Shown: positions 8,416 through 19,089, counted from the first letter of the stretch. The stretch: 64,000 nucleotides of DNA from Vulcanisaeta sp. JCM 16159 (GCF_001316265.1 NZ_BBDN01000008.1:1-64000), one strand, 5' to 3'. Numbers and translations: made by a program. The notes: a model not told the origin generated them from the letters alone.

Positions 8416-8474
8416 GAGTCAGGTGATCCGCTGTTCCTCACCAGGTCAGTTGACCCTCAACTCTCATCAATCAG
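8416..8474 (-). ncRNA. Box C/D guide sRNA
   Basis: Read on the minus strand: C box TTGATGA (8470-8464), a 14-nt guide, D' CTGA (8449-8446), 2-nt spacer, C' TGGTGAG (8443-8437), a 14-nt guide, D CTGA (8422-8419). The spacing is that of archaeal C/D sRNAs. A TATA-like element at 8495-8501 sits about 26 nt upstream of the C box. The D guide is complementary to GUGAUCCGCUGUUCC, which resembles the 23S segment near E. coli 2395-2410 (GUGAUCCGGUGGUUC), from memory. It probably directs 2'-O-methylation of 23S rRNA. Confidence 0.7.
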
Positions 8475-8502
8475 CGCATTAATTATGAAAGAAGTAATAA
8501 AG

Positions 8503-9558
8503 CTATTGCTGTGACTTACCCTCAGAACCTTGTGGCTTCTCCTCAGCCTTTCCCCCGGTATTCCTTCGCTTCCACATTGGTGGGTACGTGCCCTTCTTCA
8601 TGACCACCCTGGTCGTCTTAACAGCGATTCCTCGCTGTGCCCTCATTATCTCATCACTAGTCATCTCCGCATAACCAAGGGCGACCAATTCATTCTTAAG
8701 CGTCATTATTGCCACAAGCGATCCCTTGTTAATATTGTTCGTTAACTTAACAATGCCTGGAACCGCCAACGCGGCGCCATGGCATACAGCATCGACCGCT
8801 GAGTCCCTAATCCAGACCTTGGTAGGTGCCTAACCATGTACTCAACGGGCTTCACGTAGGTCCTGAGCAAGTCCTCAACACTATAATCCCTATAGAGTGT
8901 GTACGCATCCTTAAGGTCCTGAAGTGTAACTGCCTCCTTCTCCGTGAAACAACCAACCCTGGTTCTCCTTAGCTCCCTCATGTTAGCGCCGACTCCCAGT
9001 ACTTCGCCGATGTCGTAGGCGAGTTTCCTAGCGTAGGTCCCGGATTCCACGTTCATCTTAATCAATGCGTATTTACCATCCTCTCGAGAAGCTCAAGTTC
9101 ATAAACGTGCTTAATCCTCAACTGTCTCTTAACAGCACTCCTTAATGGCGGTCTCTGATAAATGGCGCCGGTGAATTCCCTGAGCACGGCCTTCAACTTC
9201 TCGTCATCAACATCACCGTGAAGCTTCATGACCATTATGTACTCCTTATCAAGTGTGTTTATTGCGGGCATTGCCTTTGTTGACTCACCAAGCGCTATGG
9301 GCAATACGCCCGAGACCCTTGGGTCGAGAGTCCCTGAGTGACCAGCCTTATCGAGATTAAGCATTTTCTTAACCCAGGCAGCCACCTCGTGACTCGTCGG
9401 CCCCCTTGGCTTATCGATCACCACAAAGCCGTACTTAAGGTATAGATCCATGGGCCTCTTCTCCGGTGGTATACCCCACTCTGGTTGGTCTGCTCGTTGG
9501 GTATCCTAACGAGGATCTCCGGCTCATTGCAGTAATTAGGTAACGACACGCCAATCAT
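8503..9558 (-). CDS. cbf5: tRNA/rRNA pseudouridine synthase Cbf5 (archaeal dyskerin)
   Basis: Cbf5 is the catalytic subunit of H/ACA RNPs and also makes tRNA pseudouridine-55. Visible are [17 protein letters not shown], the catalytic motif [14 protein letters not shown], the [12 protein letters not shown] motif and a C-terminal PUA domain ([18 protein letters not shown]). Three single-base losses break it: near 9465 (join [12 protein letters not shown]), near 9083 ([15 protein letters not shown]) and near 8818 ([12 protein letters not shown]). The start at ATG 9558 gives about 351 residues, slightly longer than usual. A C/D sRNA lies just downstream. Confidence 0.93.
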
Positions 9559-9643
9559 AATTTCAAGTCCTATGAAATTATAAAAGCCTATCTCCACGAC
9601 ACGGCAAATTAACTTTTATTTTACCCCACAGTAAAGACTACGA

Positions 9644-10327
9644 GTGCCAAGTATAAAGGCGTTAAGCGTAGCAATCCTAACGCTGGTACTCGCAATAGCG
9701 CTTGTGTACTCAATACACTCGCTATACATGGTCAGGAGTAATACCGCAGTGGGCGGTTCTTACGTTAACTCGGCTGAGTATGAGGAGTTGATGAGCAATT
9801 ACACGAACCTACTCATTAAGTATACCGCACTCCTTCAGAAGCTGAATGAGTGCATGGCAAATGAAAGCTCGATTCAGTACCAGGGCTCACTAGGCCATAG
9901 GGAGGTTATTGTGAGTAACCTGGCCATGAACGCCACATTATCAGTAACAGGCTGTAATGGCTACACTCTACAATCAACTAAGGAACTTTATTTCGAAACT
10001 AAGGGACCTGGTTACCTAATAATAACGTATAGGTTGTCGAATCCCCAGGTCATTGAGGGTTCGGTATCGTATTACGTGTATGTCATGGCCCAGGCAATGC
10101 CCTCGATTCCCATGACCGCGGTGTATACGTACGAGAGCTCAACATATGCCTATGAGGCTGGTCAGTACGGACAATTAATCATCCCAGTACTACCAAACTC
10201 AACATATGCACTCACCCTCGGCTTTACATGCTATGTTGCTGAGTATTACCCACCGGCAAGTGCGGGTACGATGATTAATGGCAAGATACCGGAGAACGCC
10301 GTTATTAATGTGACCTATGTATGGTGA
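9644..10327 (+). CDS. Secreted or membrane-anchored hypothetical protein
   Basis: This 227-residue protein starts at GTG. An N-terminal membrane segment (ALSVAILTLVLAIALVYSI) is followed by a short coiled stretch and a beta-rich, tyrosine- and serine-rich extracytoplasmic domain with three or four cysteines. There is no catalytic motif. Its stop overlaps the next gene's start by 7 bp, so the two are coupled, though a surface protein and a GIY-YIG-type protein make an odd pair. Function is unknown. Confidence 0.7.
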   Translation: MPSIKALSVAILTLVLAIALVYSIHSLYMVRSNTAVGGSYVNSAEYEELMSNYTNLLIKYTALLQKLNECMANESSIQYQGSLGHREVIVSNLAMNATLSVTGCNGYTLQSTKELYFETKGPGYLIITYRLSNPQVIEGSVSYYVYVMAQAMPSIPMTAVYTYESSTYAYEAGQYGQLIIPVLPNSTYALTLGFTCYVAEYYPPASAGTMINGKIPENAVINVTYVW

Positions 10328-10758
10328 AGGAGCACAGCTATGTAGTCCTATTCAGGTGTAGGGGTGGCTATGTAACTACCAGGGGTAGGAAGTTCGCAAT
10401 AGTCGATGGGTTTTACGCGTACGTGGGTTCATGCGGTAATGCATGCTCGGCACGCATAGTTAGGCATCTTAGTAAGGTTGTTAATAGGTTTTGGCATGTT
10501 GATTACTTGCATGGAGTATGTGATGAGGTAGCCGTCATGATACTGCCCTATGCGGAGGAGGATGTCGCCAAGGCATTACTTGGTAGGTTCCCTGGAATTC
10601 CAGGCTTTGGAAACAGCGATAAGAGGAGGGATAAAACACACCTATTTAGGGTGGGTTCAGGTGATGAGACCATCATTAAGATTCTCCATGAATTAAGCAT
10701 GACCATTCATAAGGAACCGAATAATGAATGCAGCCATAAATTCAATAATCATTTATAA
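10321..10758 (+). CDS. DUF123 (GIY-YIG-related) protein
   Basis: This 145-residue protein has the DUF123 landmarks: YVVLFRC start, GFYAYVGSCG, RIVRHL, FWHVDYLHG and FPGIPGFGNSD near the end. DUF123 is an archaeal domain, sometimes fused to endonuclease III or HhH proteins, and suspected to be a nuclease; activity has not been shown that I know of. Here it stands alone. The usual final cysteines (CSDC.C) are changed to NSDKRRDKTH, so metal binding may be lost. Confidence 0.85.
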   Translation: MVKEHSYVVLFRCRGGYVTTRGRKFAIVDGFYAYVGSCGNACSARIVRHLSKVVNRFWHVDYLHGVCDEVAVMILPYAEEDVAKALLGRFPGIPGFGNSDKRRDKTHLFRVGSGDETIIKILHELSMTIHKEPNNECSHKFNNHL

Positions 10759-10805
10759 TAGGTCATTATAGAGATAATCATATAAACTCACTATTCAATG
10801 TAGCC

Positions 10806-10860
10806 TAGTGATGTTGCTGGTGCGTCTGAGGGCTCATGATGATGGCTCGTGATCCTGATC
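10806..10860 (+). ncRNA. Candidate box C/D guide sRNA
   Basis: Plus strand: degenerate C box GTGATGT (10808-10814), an 11-nt guide, D' CTGA (10826-10829), 6-nt spacer, perfect C' box ATGATGA (10836-10842), a 12-nt guide, D CTGA (10855-10858). A TATA box (TATAAAC, 10781-10787) lies 26 nt upstream of position 10808. It overlaps the 3' end of top6B in antisense. The imperfect first box lowers confidence; targets were not determined. Confidence 0.5.
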
Positions 10861-12452
10861 ACTCTTGCCCTCATTATTCCCGTTCTCGGCATTATTAATA
10901 GTATTTGTCAATAATTCCTCGAGACTTCTAATCTTTAATCTCTCCCTTATTAATGCGTTAATGCTACTCCTTAGTTCATCGAAGTCCGCCTTACTCACGT
11001 AGGAGAGGGCGCTGGCGATCTCCTCGGCATACATGCTGAATATTGCATACTTCATTAGTAATTCCTGCTCCTTTTCCTTCCTCGTTATGTAGAGCCTTAA
11101 CTTCCTGGCGACCTCCCTAACCGCGTTCCTTACCTCGTTTTCTATCTCGGGTACCTCGGCAATCGCCTCCTTACCCGCACTTGCATATGGTATCTTCGTA
11201 GAGCATATGTGGACTACTATGGCTAGGGGGGCCGGGAACTTAACCTTGTATTGAGTCCAATCGATCTCATCAACAATCTTCCTAACAACATCATTGCCCT
11301 CATCGTATATCAACGGAACCTTATTAGCAAACCTATAGATAATCGGTTTATCACTGGGCTCGATAGCCCCACCCCAAGCCAACGCTGCCTCGACAATGAA
11401 TGGATTACCCATGTACGAACTCGGCTTCCTAGTGACTGTAAATACAACCTCGGTCTAAGCACGAACTTGACACCCTCGGCAAGTATGTCCTCACCAATCG
11501 GTGAAAGCCAATCAGCCCTGGGCCTCCTCCACCCATTAAACTCCCTCATCTTTGTTACGAAATTAACCAATTCATCATTCACAAGCTTACCCACGGGCAT
11601 GTCGGGCGGTAATCCAACAAAGTCAAGGAATGTCTTAGCAATCGTCTCACCAACACCATCGAAGTTCTCAACAAGGAACTCAAGCAGTGGCGTATTTGGG
11701 TCCCTCTGTATTAATTGCTTTATCAACTCCACATCAACACTCTTGGGATGCGGAAGACCCTCCTCCGGTGGATCAGGCATTTTCGTGGTTACCCTGGGTA
11801 TTTTAATGGCGTCATCCTCATCTGGGCCCCTGAGTACAAACTCGGCATACGGCGCGACCATGGCGGTCCTCCTCAGGTACTCCTCAACCCTCCGCTTAGC
11901 CTTTGACCAGTCACCCTCAAGAACCACCTTAATCGCCGTGCCATGCCACCCATACTTATTCTCCAGCGTTCTCTGTGAGACTATCACGGGCTCGTTCTTC
12001 GTAATATCAATCATCAATTGATACTCATAAATAACATCACTCTTCAATGGTGCACTCCTAACGAGTATTGGCGTATTCGTGGTCGATTGGGCATATAGCA
12101 CAACCATCTTGGCGCCAAGCCCGAAGATACCCCTGTGCTGCTTAATCCTATACTTACTGCTGTAGAATACCCTGCCAAAGACGTTTGGTATCTCATCCCC
12201 AGGTATTCCAATGCCGTTATCCTCAACGTAAATACTGACCCAACTCCTTGATTGATCAGCATAGTCAATGTATATTTTTATGCTCGGCAGTATCTTAAAC
12301 GTCTCAGTCGCGTCAAGACTATTCTCGACAAGCTCCCTAATCGTTTGATAAACAGCCCTAGTTGAGTTACTAAATCCCGCTATCTCTCGATTGCGCCTAA
12401 AGAACTCAGCCGGCGATAAGGCCTCAAACTTAACAATATCGTTAGTACCCAT
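10834..12452 (-). CDS. top6B: DNA topoisomerase VI subunit B
   Basis: Subunit B is the GHKL ATPase of type IIB topoisomerase; with subunit A it passes one duplex through another. Seen are the N box (ELVENSLDATE), VEDNGIGIP, the lid HRGIFGLGAKM, and the transducer region ending with RKPSSYMGNPFIVEAALAWGG. One base is missing near 11447 (LRPEVVFTVTRKPSS), which splits the frame. Total is about 539 residues, normal for the family. The C-terminus is acidic and Asn-rich. Subunit A is not next to it in this window. Confidence 0.93.
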
Positions 12453-12808
12453 GATCTAGAACCTAGGAGACGGAAACCAATTTAAACTTTATGCATTCTA
12501 TACTATACATAAGGTTATTAATCATTAACAATACCCTGACCCGCAAAACCACACTATTGCACTAAGCATCACAAGGCATAACCTTAATTATTAGGCATAC
12601 CCTATCAATGATTCCGCCACACTAAACACAGAAGACAATTATAATTTTAATTTTGCATAATCCTGTTTATAAATAAATAATGCCCATAAAATGAATTAAC
12701 CCAACTACACTATATGGCAAGGTATTGCAATATTAATAGAACATTACTCATATGAAAATCTTCATGATTTAAGAATTAAAATAGTCTCACGGGCCGTTAT
12801 TATTACAC
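12453..12808. other. AT-rich intergenic region
   Basis: About 350 bp between the top6B start and the convergent-side end of the MmgE/PrpD gene. It must contain the top6B promoter near 12475-12500. Otherwise I see short AT-rich tracts and no ORF, tRNA or guide-RNA pattern. Confidence 0.5.
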
Positions 12809-14198
12809 TTATATGACTATAGCCTTAAGTATTTGTTTAACATCCTTTAAATTCTCTAGGTTCTTCACGAGATTTATCACGATGTTTGCTTGGCCCGATG
12901 TTAATAAACCATCAGTTAACTTCCTGAACTTATCCTCAACCTCCTCATCACTCATTGGGTTCTTTGGGTGGCCCCTTGGGTGATCTACACGGGCTGTTAG
13001 TTCTCTGCCGTCCCTGAACTTCACGGTTATCCTATTGGGTATCGCCGACGGATATAACTTATCTAGTTCCGGATCTACATTAACCTTCATTTTCCTTATT
13101 AATGAAAGCACCCTGGGGTCACGTATGTTCTCGGGTTTGTAGTGGTAGAGCTCCACGGTACCGTATAGCAGCGCTACCGCCGTCACCCACATTAGGCTGT
13201 GGTCCGCAGTCTCCTTAGTCTTTGGATCCCACTTCTCGGGTCCTTAACTATTATGTCGTAGGCAGTCTTGAATGTGTCTATCGTTATAGCCTCAACATCG
13301 TCAGGCTCAATGGCCTTTCCATACTCCTGCCTAATCATCCTAGCCGCATCAACGGCCGACTGCGCATGGTACTCCACTGGGTATGGCTTTATGTACGTGT
13401 CTAGTATCCTCTTGGGGCTCGGTATTGAGCTCAGGTCAAGTATTAACTTATCATTGAATTCCCCAGCCAGTAACTGCCTTATGAAACCCATCTCACCCTT
13501 CAACGGTGCGTCCGGCCCCGTGATCCCTCCCTAGCCAGTAACACCGCGAACACGGCATTCCTCGAGGAATTGGCGGTTGCCGCCGCCTTCCAGTGACTAA
13601 GCTCACCAACCCTTGACTGCCTCATGGCCGCATGCGGTACCGTGGCTATCGATAACGCATTCAAGGCCTCACTCTCACTAAGGCCCATGAGCTTCGCGAG
13701 GCCTGCCGTAACCGCAATTCCTATGTAATTGACGTGATCCCAACCGTGGAGCCTAAGACTACCCGCATCGCAAAGCCTAACGCCTATCTCATACGAAGTT
13801 GCTATGGCCGTTATCAAATCCCTACCACTCAATCCCCTATACTCGGCAGCCGCGAATAGTGCAGGGATCATATCGCTTGGGTGGAGCGGCTCCTTGCTTA
13901 GGTACGTATCGTTATAGTCGAGGTACCTAACCATTAGCGCATTAGTAAATACAGCCCACTCAATCGATGACATATCAAGCGTGCCCCATACCGTGGCCTC
14001 AACATTTGACCGGTGATTCTTAGCAATACTCCTCGCTATCTTAACGGGCTCCGCCATGAAGGCTGCCAGGGCAACGCCAAGGCCATCGAGGACTCTACGC
14101 TTAACCTCATTAATGACTTGCTGATCCAGGTCCTCAAACTTAACATTAAGCGCATAATGAATTATGGCCTCACCAACACTATCCTTAACCATATTCAC
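12809..14198 (-). CDS. MmgE/PrpD family protein (2-methylcitrate dehydratase-like)
   Basis: Three fragments join into about 463 residues, the usual PrpD length. Visible are the N-terminal helical domain (RVLDGLGVALAAFMAEPV), LHPSDMIPALFAAAEY, GWDHVNYIGIAVTAG, and the ADHSLMWVTAVALL stretch typical of the family. Bases are missing near 13523 (AREGITGPDAPLKG) and 13240 (VKDPEKWDPKTKE). The family includes 2-methylcitrate dehydratase, cis-aconitate decarboxylase and relatives, so the exact reaction is uncertain. No methylcitrate lyase or synthase adjoins it, although a citrate synthase lies at 43-44 kb. Confidence 0.85.
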
Positions 14199-14287
14199 CT
14201 AATGATACAACGCCCTGATTTTAATGCATAACCTCAATGAAATAATAACAAACTACTTATTAATGATTGTTGCATATTCATTCATGA

Positions 14288-14993
14288 ATGAAGAAAAGAG
14301 CCATACTCCTGCTATCAGGAGGTATTGACTCAGCCGTGGCACTATACCTACTCAAGTCACGTGGTTACGACGTGATCGCCATATCAATAAACTACCAGGC
14401 AGGGGAGAACGTGAGAAGGAGACGGCCAGGGAACTTGCCAGGCTAACAAATACGGAACTGATTGAGGTTGATCTACCATTCATGAGGGAGGTTGATGAAC
14501 TGTGGAGCAATGATAATGAAAGACCAAGCCACCTAAGGAGTGCTCACCCAAGTACTATACCCGCAAGAAACGCAATAATATACGCCATCGCCGCATACTA
14601 CGCCGAGGTACTTGGGATAGACACAATAGTCGCAGGCCATAATGCCGATGACACGAAACACTTCCCAGACACCTCGAGAGAGTTCAGGAGGTTAATCTCG
14701 AGGGCACTAACAATAGGTACCTACATAGGCAGGGCCAGGGGGCTCAGGGTCATAGCGCCACTCTCAAAGCTGAGCAAGACCGAAGTCGTTAGCTAGGTCT
14801 CAAGTTGGGCGTGCCCTTTGAATACACGTGGTCCTGCCACAATAATTACGACGCGCCATGCGGCCAATGCAGCGGGTGCCTTGCCAGGAAGAGGGCATTT
14901 AATGAGCTGGGCATTAAGGACCCACTCGAAGAAGCAATAAGTAATGGGAGGGATTGGTGGTTACTAAGGAAGAAATCACTGATCAAGCCCTAG
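14288..14993 (+). CDS. queC: 7-cyano-7-deazaguanine (preQ0) synthase QueC
   Basis: QueC converts 7-carboxy-7-deazaguanine to preQ0, the base that arcTGT (28793-30436) puts into archaeal tRNA on the way to archaeosine. Seen are the PP-loop [16 protein letters not shown] at the N-terminus, [15 protein letters not shown], and the zinc site SCHNN...CGQCSGC near the C-terminus. Bases are missing near 14413 ([14 protein letters not shown]) and 14792 ([15 protein letters not shown]). The start is the second ATG (14288), which gives the PP-loop frame. It converges on the aminotransferase, overlapping by 11 bp. Confidence 0.9.
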
Positions 14994-16159
14994 CCCTAAT
15001 ATACACTCTCAGGGCCTCAATAAACTTCTCAATCTCATCAACGGTATTATAACCATGCGGTGACACTCTGATAGTGCCAGGCCTTGGGGAGACCACAATA
15101 CCATTCCTACCGAGGAACTCAGCAAGACCGTAGGGATCTGAGTACTCGAAGGTTAGTATCGCTGCATGGCCATCGAGTGGTGTCGTCACTTTCAACCCCA
15201 AATCCCCTAATGAATCCGCCAAATGCCTAATTAACCTATTAGTATGTTCCTCAAATCTATGAGGCACCTCATACCTAAGCAGTAACCTCATGGATGCCAG
15301 GGTCCCCTCAAACGCTATTATCGGCCACGTACCCCACTCAAGCCTTGCAGCATCCTTGGTAGGCATGTACATGCTTATATCTATCGGTCTCTCAAACAAC
15401 TTCTCACCCCTCAACCTCCTACTCACTTGGTTATCATCAATCCCCATCCAACCCGACAACGATGGCTTAAGCTATTTAATAACTCATCACTAACATAGAT
15501 GAAACCAGCACCATGAGGGCCGAGCAACCATTTATATGAACCTGTAATTAGGGCATCAACACCATCCCTAGTTACATCAATTGGTAGGACACCAACCGCA
15601 TGAAATGCATCACTTATTAAAACGGCACCTCTTGCATGCGCAATCTCGCAATCTCCCTAATCCTCTCCCTATATCCCGTTATCCAGGAAACATAATCAAC
15701 AAAGACCACTGCGGTGTTATCATCAATGAGCTTCTCATACTCCTCCAGGTACGTACCATTAATAGGCCTCGCGATCCTAACCTCCTTAATTAGGCCACGG
15801 GACTTGAGGGCATGGAATGAGAAGACGCCTGTTGGGAAATTGAGTGGGCTAATGACCACGTTACTACCGGGCCTAAACTCCATAGCCGATAATAACGCAT
15901 TTAACCCATACGTGGCGCTCGGCACGGCAGCAATACTCTGCCACGATGGAGCATTAATCAACTGCGCAAAGACCCTCTTGGCCTCCACGATATGGTCAAG
16001 GGCCAATTCCCACGGCTCGCCCTCCTCCTGCCATAGATTAACGAAATTCATAATCGCCTCAGCGGCATCCTTCGTTAATGGACCAGCCCCAGCATTGTCG
16101 AGGTACGTCCTTCTCCGTGTTATTTCTATCCTACCCCTAAGCTCCTCTAACCAACCCAT
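14983..16159 (-). CDS. Class V aminotransferase (cysteine desulfurase/kynureninase-like fold)
   Basis: This PLP enzyme of about 392 residues has the start TYLDNAGAGPL, DYVSWITG, the cofactor aspartate in LISDAFHAVGVLP, and Schiff-base lysine in GSYKWLLGPHG. A C-terminal domain ends VSPHGYNTVDEIEKFIEAL. Two missing bases split it, near 15643 (REIARLAHARGAVLI) and near 15471 (LNSLKPSLSGWMG). There is no obvious loop cysteine of a desulfurase, so a transaminase or epimerase-like member is equally likely. Confidence 0.85.
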
Positions 16160-16182
16160 TGATTAAGTGAGTATTGCCGGGA

Positions 16183-16407
16183 TTAATTTTTATTGCACCT
16201 ACTAAGCAACTCCATCACAACCTCTATAATCGCCTTCATGACCGACACCCTCGTCGGCTCATCAACCTTAACGCAGGTCCTGAACTCCATACACAACTCA
16301 TCCAAGTACTGAAGTACCGTACTAAACTCCTCACTTGGGTTAACCAACCAATCAATTAAGTGGTAAATCGCCTTAACGGCCTCCTCCCTATCCATCAATA
16401 AAAACAC
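16183..16407 (-). CDS. Small helical hypothetical protein
   Basis: This 74-residue protein appears all-helical, with three cysteines (ELCMEFRTCVKV; SRCNKN) spaced unlike a zinc ribbon. It lies between the PAPS-reductase-like gene and the aminotransferase on the same strand, 28 bp after the former. I recognise no family. Confidence 0.55.
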   Translation of the reverse strand: MFLLMDREEAVKAIYHLIDWLVNPSEEFSTVLQYLDELCMEFRTCVKVDEPTRVSVMKAIIEVVMELLSRCNKN

Positions 16408-16435
16408 TCACTAAATAATTAATAAGGCAATAAAC

Positions 16436-18272
16436 TCAGGCGCCGTGAATCTCAGGGCGGCGATAAACCAAGTACTGAGCCGATGGGCATGCCTTCGAGC
16501 AGAGCAGGCAATTTATGCACCTACTCTCATCAACTATGAATGATGGACCTGGACCAACACGCCTCAACGCCTTTGTTGGGCACCAATTAATGCACAGGTT
16601 GCACTCACCGCATATTGACGCCCTGGCAGCAAAACCCGCTATGTGCACCCTCAATTCCTCATTGCCTGAGGAGACCACTACCCTGTTACTACCCTGCTCA
16701 ACCCTAACCTCAGCCTCCCCGAACTTTCCCCTTACTACGTATGAACCATTAACGCCCTCCACAGAACCAAGCATCTTCAGGAACTCCGTGAAAGTAACCA
16801 GGTTAATGGGCTTATCAACATTGATAATCAACGAATTAACATCACCATTAAACTTGACAGGGTACTCAACCCTGAAACTCACCCTAACCCGACCACGAAT
16901 ATCGCCAGGCAAGCCCCTCCTCCAACGCCAAAGACCGTAATCAGCAAACTCCCTTGGTAGTCCCTGACTCTTCGAGAACTCCCTGAGCACCTCATGAAGT
17001 CTCGTGTAAATTCCTGGATACCTCTCACGCACAACCTCAAGTTCCGCTAACTCATTGGCTGGACATATAACGCAGCCGAGCCTATCAAATCCATACTCAT
17101 AAGCCTTGTTATAGGGCAGGTTCCTCATTAATATATAGCCCCAAACCTCGAGCGCCGTCCAATCCTGTATTGGAGCAACAACAATATCCTTAGTAACCCA
17201 CTTACTAACCGAGACCCTAGGCAACCTAGCCCTTTGGAACGACTCAAAGGCCCTCTGACCAACAATGCTGATAAAGCCCCCTGGAAACCTACGCAGCATC
17301 TCATCGGTTATCGGCCCAAGCTTAATGACCTTACAGCACCAGCGGTAGTCCCTGGCTGGTGGCCCAAACTCCATAATTGCCTTCCAATACTTATCCCCTG
17401 CTGAGGCTATGATTAACTCGGCATTATAGAGCTTCGCAACCTCCCTAACATTGTCATAGGACTCTGATGGCTCGAGACCCGTATCATTAAATAATACGTA
17501 GAATTTAACCCCGGTCCTAGCCACCAGGTCGAGGGTTACTAGGGAGTCTTTGCCGCCTGAGTACGAGACCACGATTGGCTTCTTATACTCGCTGAAGACC
17601 CTCCTTAGGAATTCCACGGCTTTCTCGGCCTTACGCTCTATGTAATCTCTGTTCAATTCGATGAAATCCTTCAACGTGCTAGGCTTGGGACTTGGCAGTG
17701 GCCCCTTTGCCAACCAGCTCTTGATTATCCTGAGCCTACCACCTCTCATCGACTTAGCGATGCCGTGGTATTTACCGTCCTCTGTGGATACCGCGACGTG
17801 CACGTACCTCTCGCTGGGTAAATTACCCTAATGATCGACTCCCTATGAACATCGTATCTCTCGGGAAGCTTGTCTAATTTAATTACGGCCCAGTAACCAA
17901 GGCCCCTATTGATCATCTCGGTGACGCCTTCGTACAAGGGCCTAAACCTCCACATTCTCCTCTCTATATCATAAAACCTATGACCAATCACTCTACCCTC
18001 ACGATGACCTCATCAGCTTGGTCTGCGTAGCCAGGTATTTTATTGAGGAGGATGACCTCGTCATCTGGTATTAACAACTTAGCCAACTCCCCACTCCCGA
18101 ACTCATTAATCACAGCCCTCCTAGTAATCTCAACATCGGCAGGAAAGGCAGGTCTAACATCGCCGGGCTTCGTAATCCTGGCAACACTCAATGATGAGCA
18201 TCGCTTGGCTCCCAAGTCCTTACTGAGCACCGGCACGTTTAAGTCATCGCACCAATAAATCACTGAGGGCAT
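16436..18272 (-). CDS. PAPS reductase-like protein with C-terminal two-cluster ferredoxin domain
   Basis: Corrected length is about 612 residues. An N-terminal domain (IYWCDDLNVPVL, GDVRPAFPADVEI) is followed by a PUA-like segment, the PP-loop VVSYSGGKDSLVTLDLV, the PAPS-type region (RDYRWCCKVIKLGPI, LGCVICPA) and two 4Fe-4S motifs (CGECNLCINWC; CINCLLCSKAC). Archaeal proteins of this build are annotated as phosphoadenosine phosphosulfate reductase-like. True sulfate reduction is unproven; a thiolation or sulfur-transfer role is possible. Corrections are needed near 17993 and 17823. The first domain keeps only two of the cysteines usual for a zinc site. Confidence 0.85.
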
Positions 18273-18333
18273 CTTACCGCGGGTTTAAGGATAAGGAAGG
18301 TAAATTTAATTCTTTTGACGAAGCCGGAGGCAC

Positions 18334-18702
18334 TCACTTCATGTTCCTCATTAACTTCTGCCGTGACCCCTCATCAAGCAGTTGCAACACCCTACCCACG
18401 ATTGCCTGGTCCCTATTCTGCAGGTCCCTACTTAGGCTAGAGACTGCCTTAGTCCTTAATGCTAGTCCTGCCTTAACAACGTCGTCAGGGAATGAAGCAA
18501 GTATTTTCATGGTTGTTTTGCACCAATTTATGTATTCCTCGTCACTCGCTCTCCGGGCAAGTGTCTCGATGACGCTCCTAAGTGCCTGGAATGCCTGGTC
18601 CTCCTTGAGTGTGAATAGCATTTGTAGTATTGACCTTATTTGTTGCTCACGCTGGTTCTCGGGTAATCGGGCTATCTGTATTGGGTCTACCTGCGAACTC
18701 AT
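18334..18702 (-). CDS. Helical hypothetical protein
   Basis: This 122-residue protein is strongly alpha-helical and repeats a HEAT-like rhythm (ALRSVIETLARRA; LQLLDEGSRQKLMRN). It has no membrane segment and one cysteine. It lies 61 bp downstream of... and on the same strand as the PAPS-reductase-like gene's upstream side, with a similar helical gene further upstream. I recognise no family; a scaffold or regulator is only a guess. Confidence 0.65.
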   Translation of the reverse strand: MSSQVDPIQIARLPENQREQQIRSILQMLFTLKEDQAFQALRSVIETLARRASDEEYINWCKTTMKILASFPDDVVKAGLALRTKAVSSLSRDLQNRDQAIVGRVLQLLDEGSRQKLMRNMK

Positions 18703-18783
18703 TGATCACTGTTAATGTATTGCCAAAATAAATGAATCCCGGCACACCAGTAAAAATAACAAAATCCCAAATTAATCCTAATT

Positions 18784-19089
18784 TCACGGAGGCAGTAAAA
18801 GACGCAGTGGGTTACCGACATCCCTCAGGAAGTCGCGGAGTTCGCGCCTAACATTCTCATCGCGCAGGATCTCGATTATTAATGCCTTAAGTGACGATCT
18901 GAACTCCCTGTCATTAATTACCGAGAGCATCGACGATATCACTATCTTTCTGAGGTTTGGGTCGTTAACAAGGTCCGCCAGCACCACCTGTATTAATGGT
19001 TTAACGGACGCTAGTATCCCAGTCACGAGCATTTCCTGATTAATAGCCTGCCCTGCCTGCACAGACTGCTTGTCATTACTCATTAACAT
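18784..19089 (-). CDS. Helical hypothetical protein
   Basis: This 101-residue protein is alpha-helical, with paired helices ending NPNLRKIVISSMLSVINDRE and a proline-rich tail (NPLRLLLPP). Composition and length resemble the next gene on the same strand (18334-18702), and the two may be distant paralogues or partners. The function is unknown. Confidence 0.6.
   Translation of the reverse strand: MLMSNDKQSVQAGQAINQEMLVTGILASVKPLIQVVLADLVNDPNLRKIVISSMLSVINDREFRSSLKALIIEILRDENVRRELRDFLRDVGNPLRLLLPP

Noticed and set aside
9062-9558. Programmed frameshifting as the explanation for split essential genes
   Set aside because: The breaks occur at many unrelated sequence contexts and at varied positions, with no common slippery site or structure. 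Only the A7/T7 subset is consistent enough to note separately.
12809-14198. Three separate genes in the MmgE/PrpD interval
   Set aside because: The three frames line up in order with one PrpD family protein and are joined by two single-base restorations.
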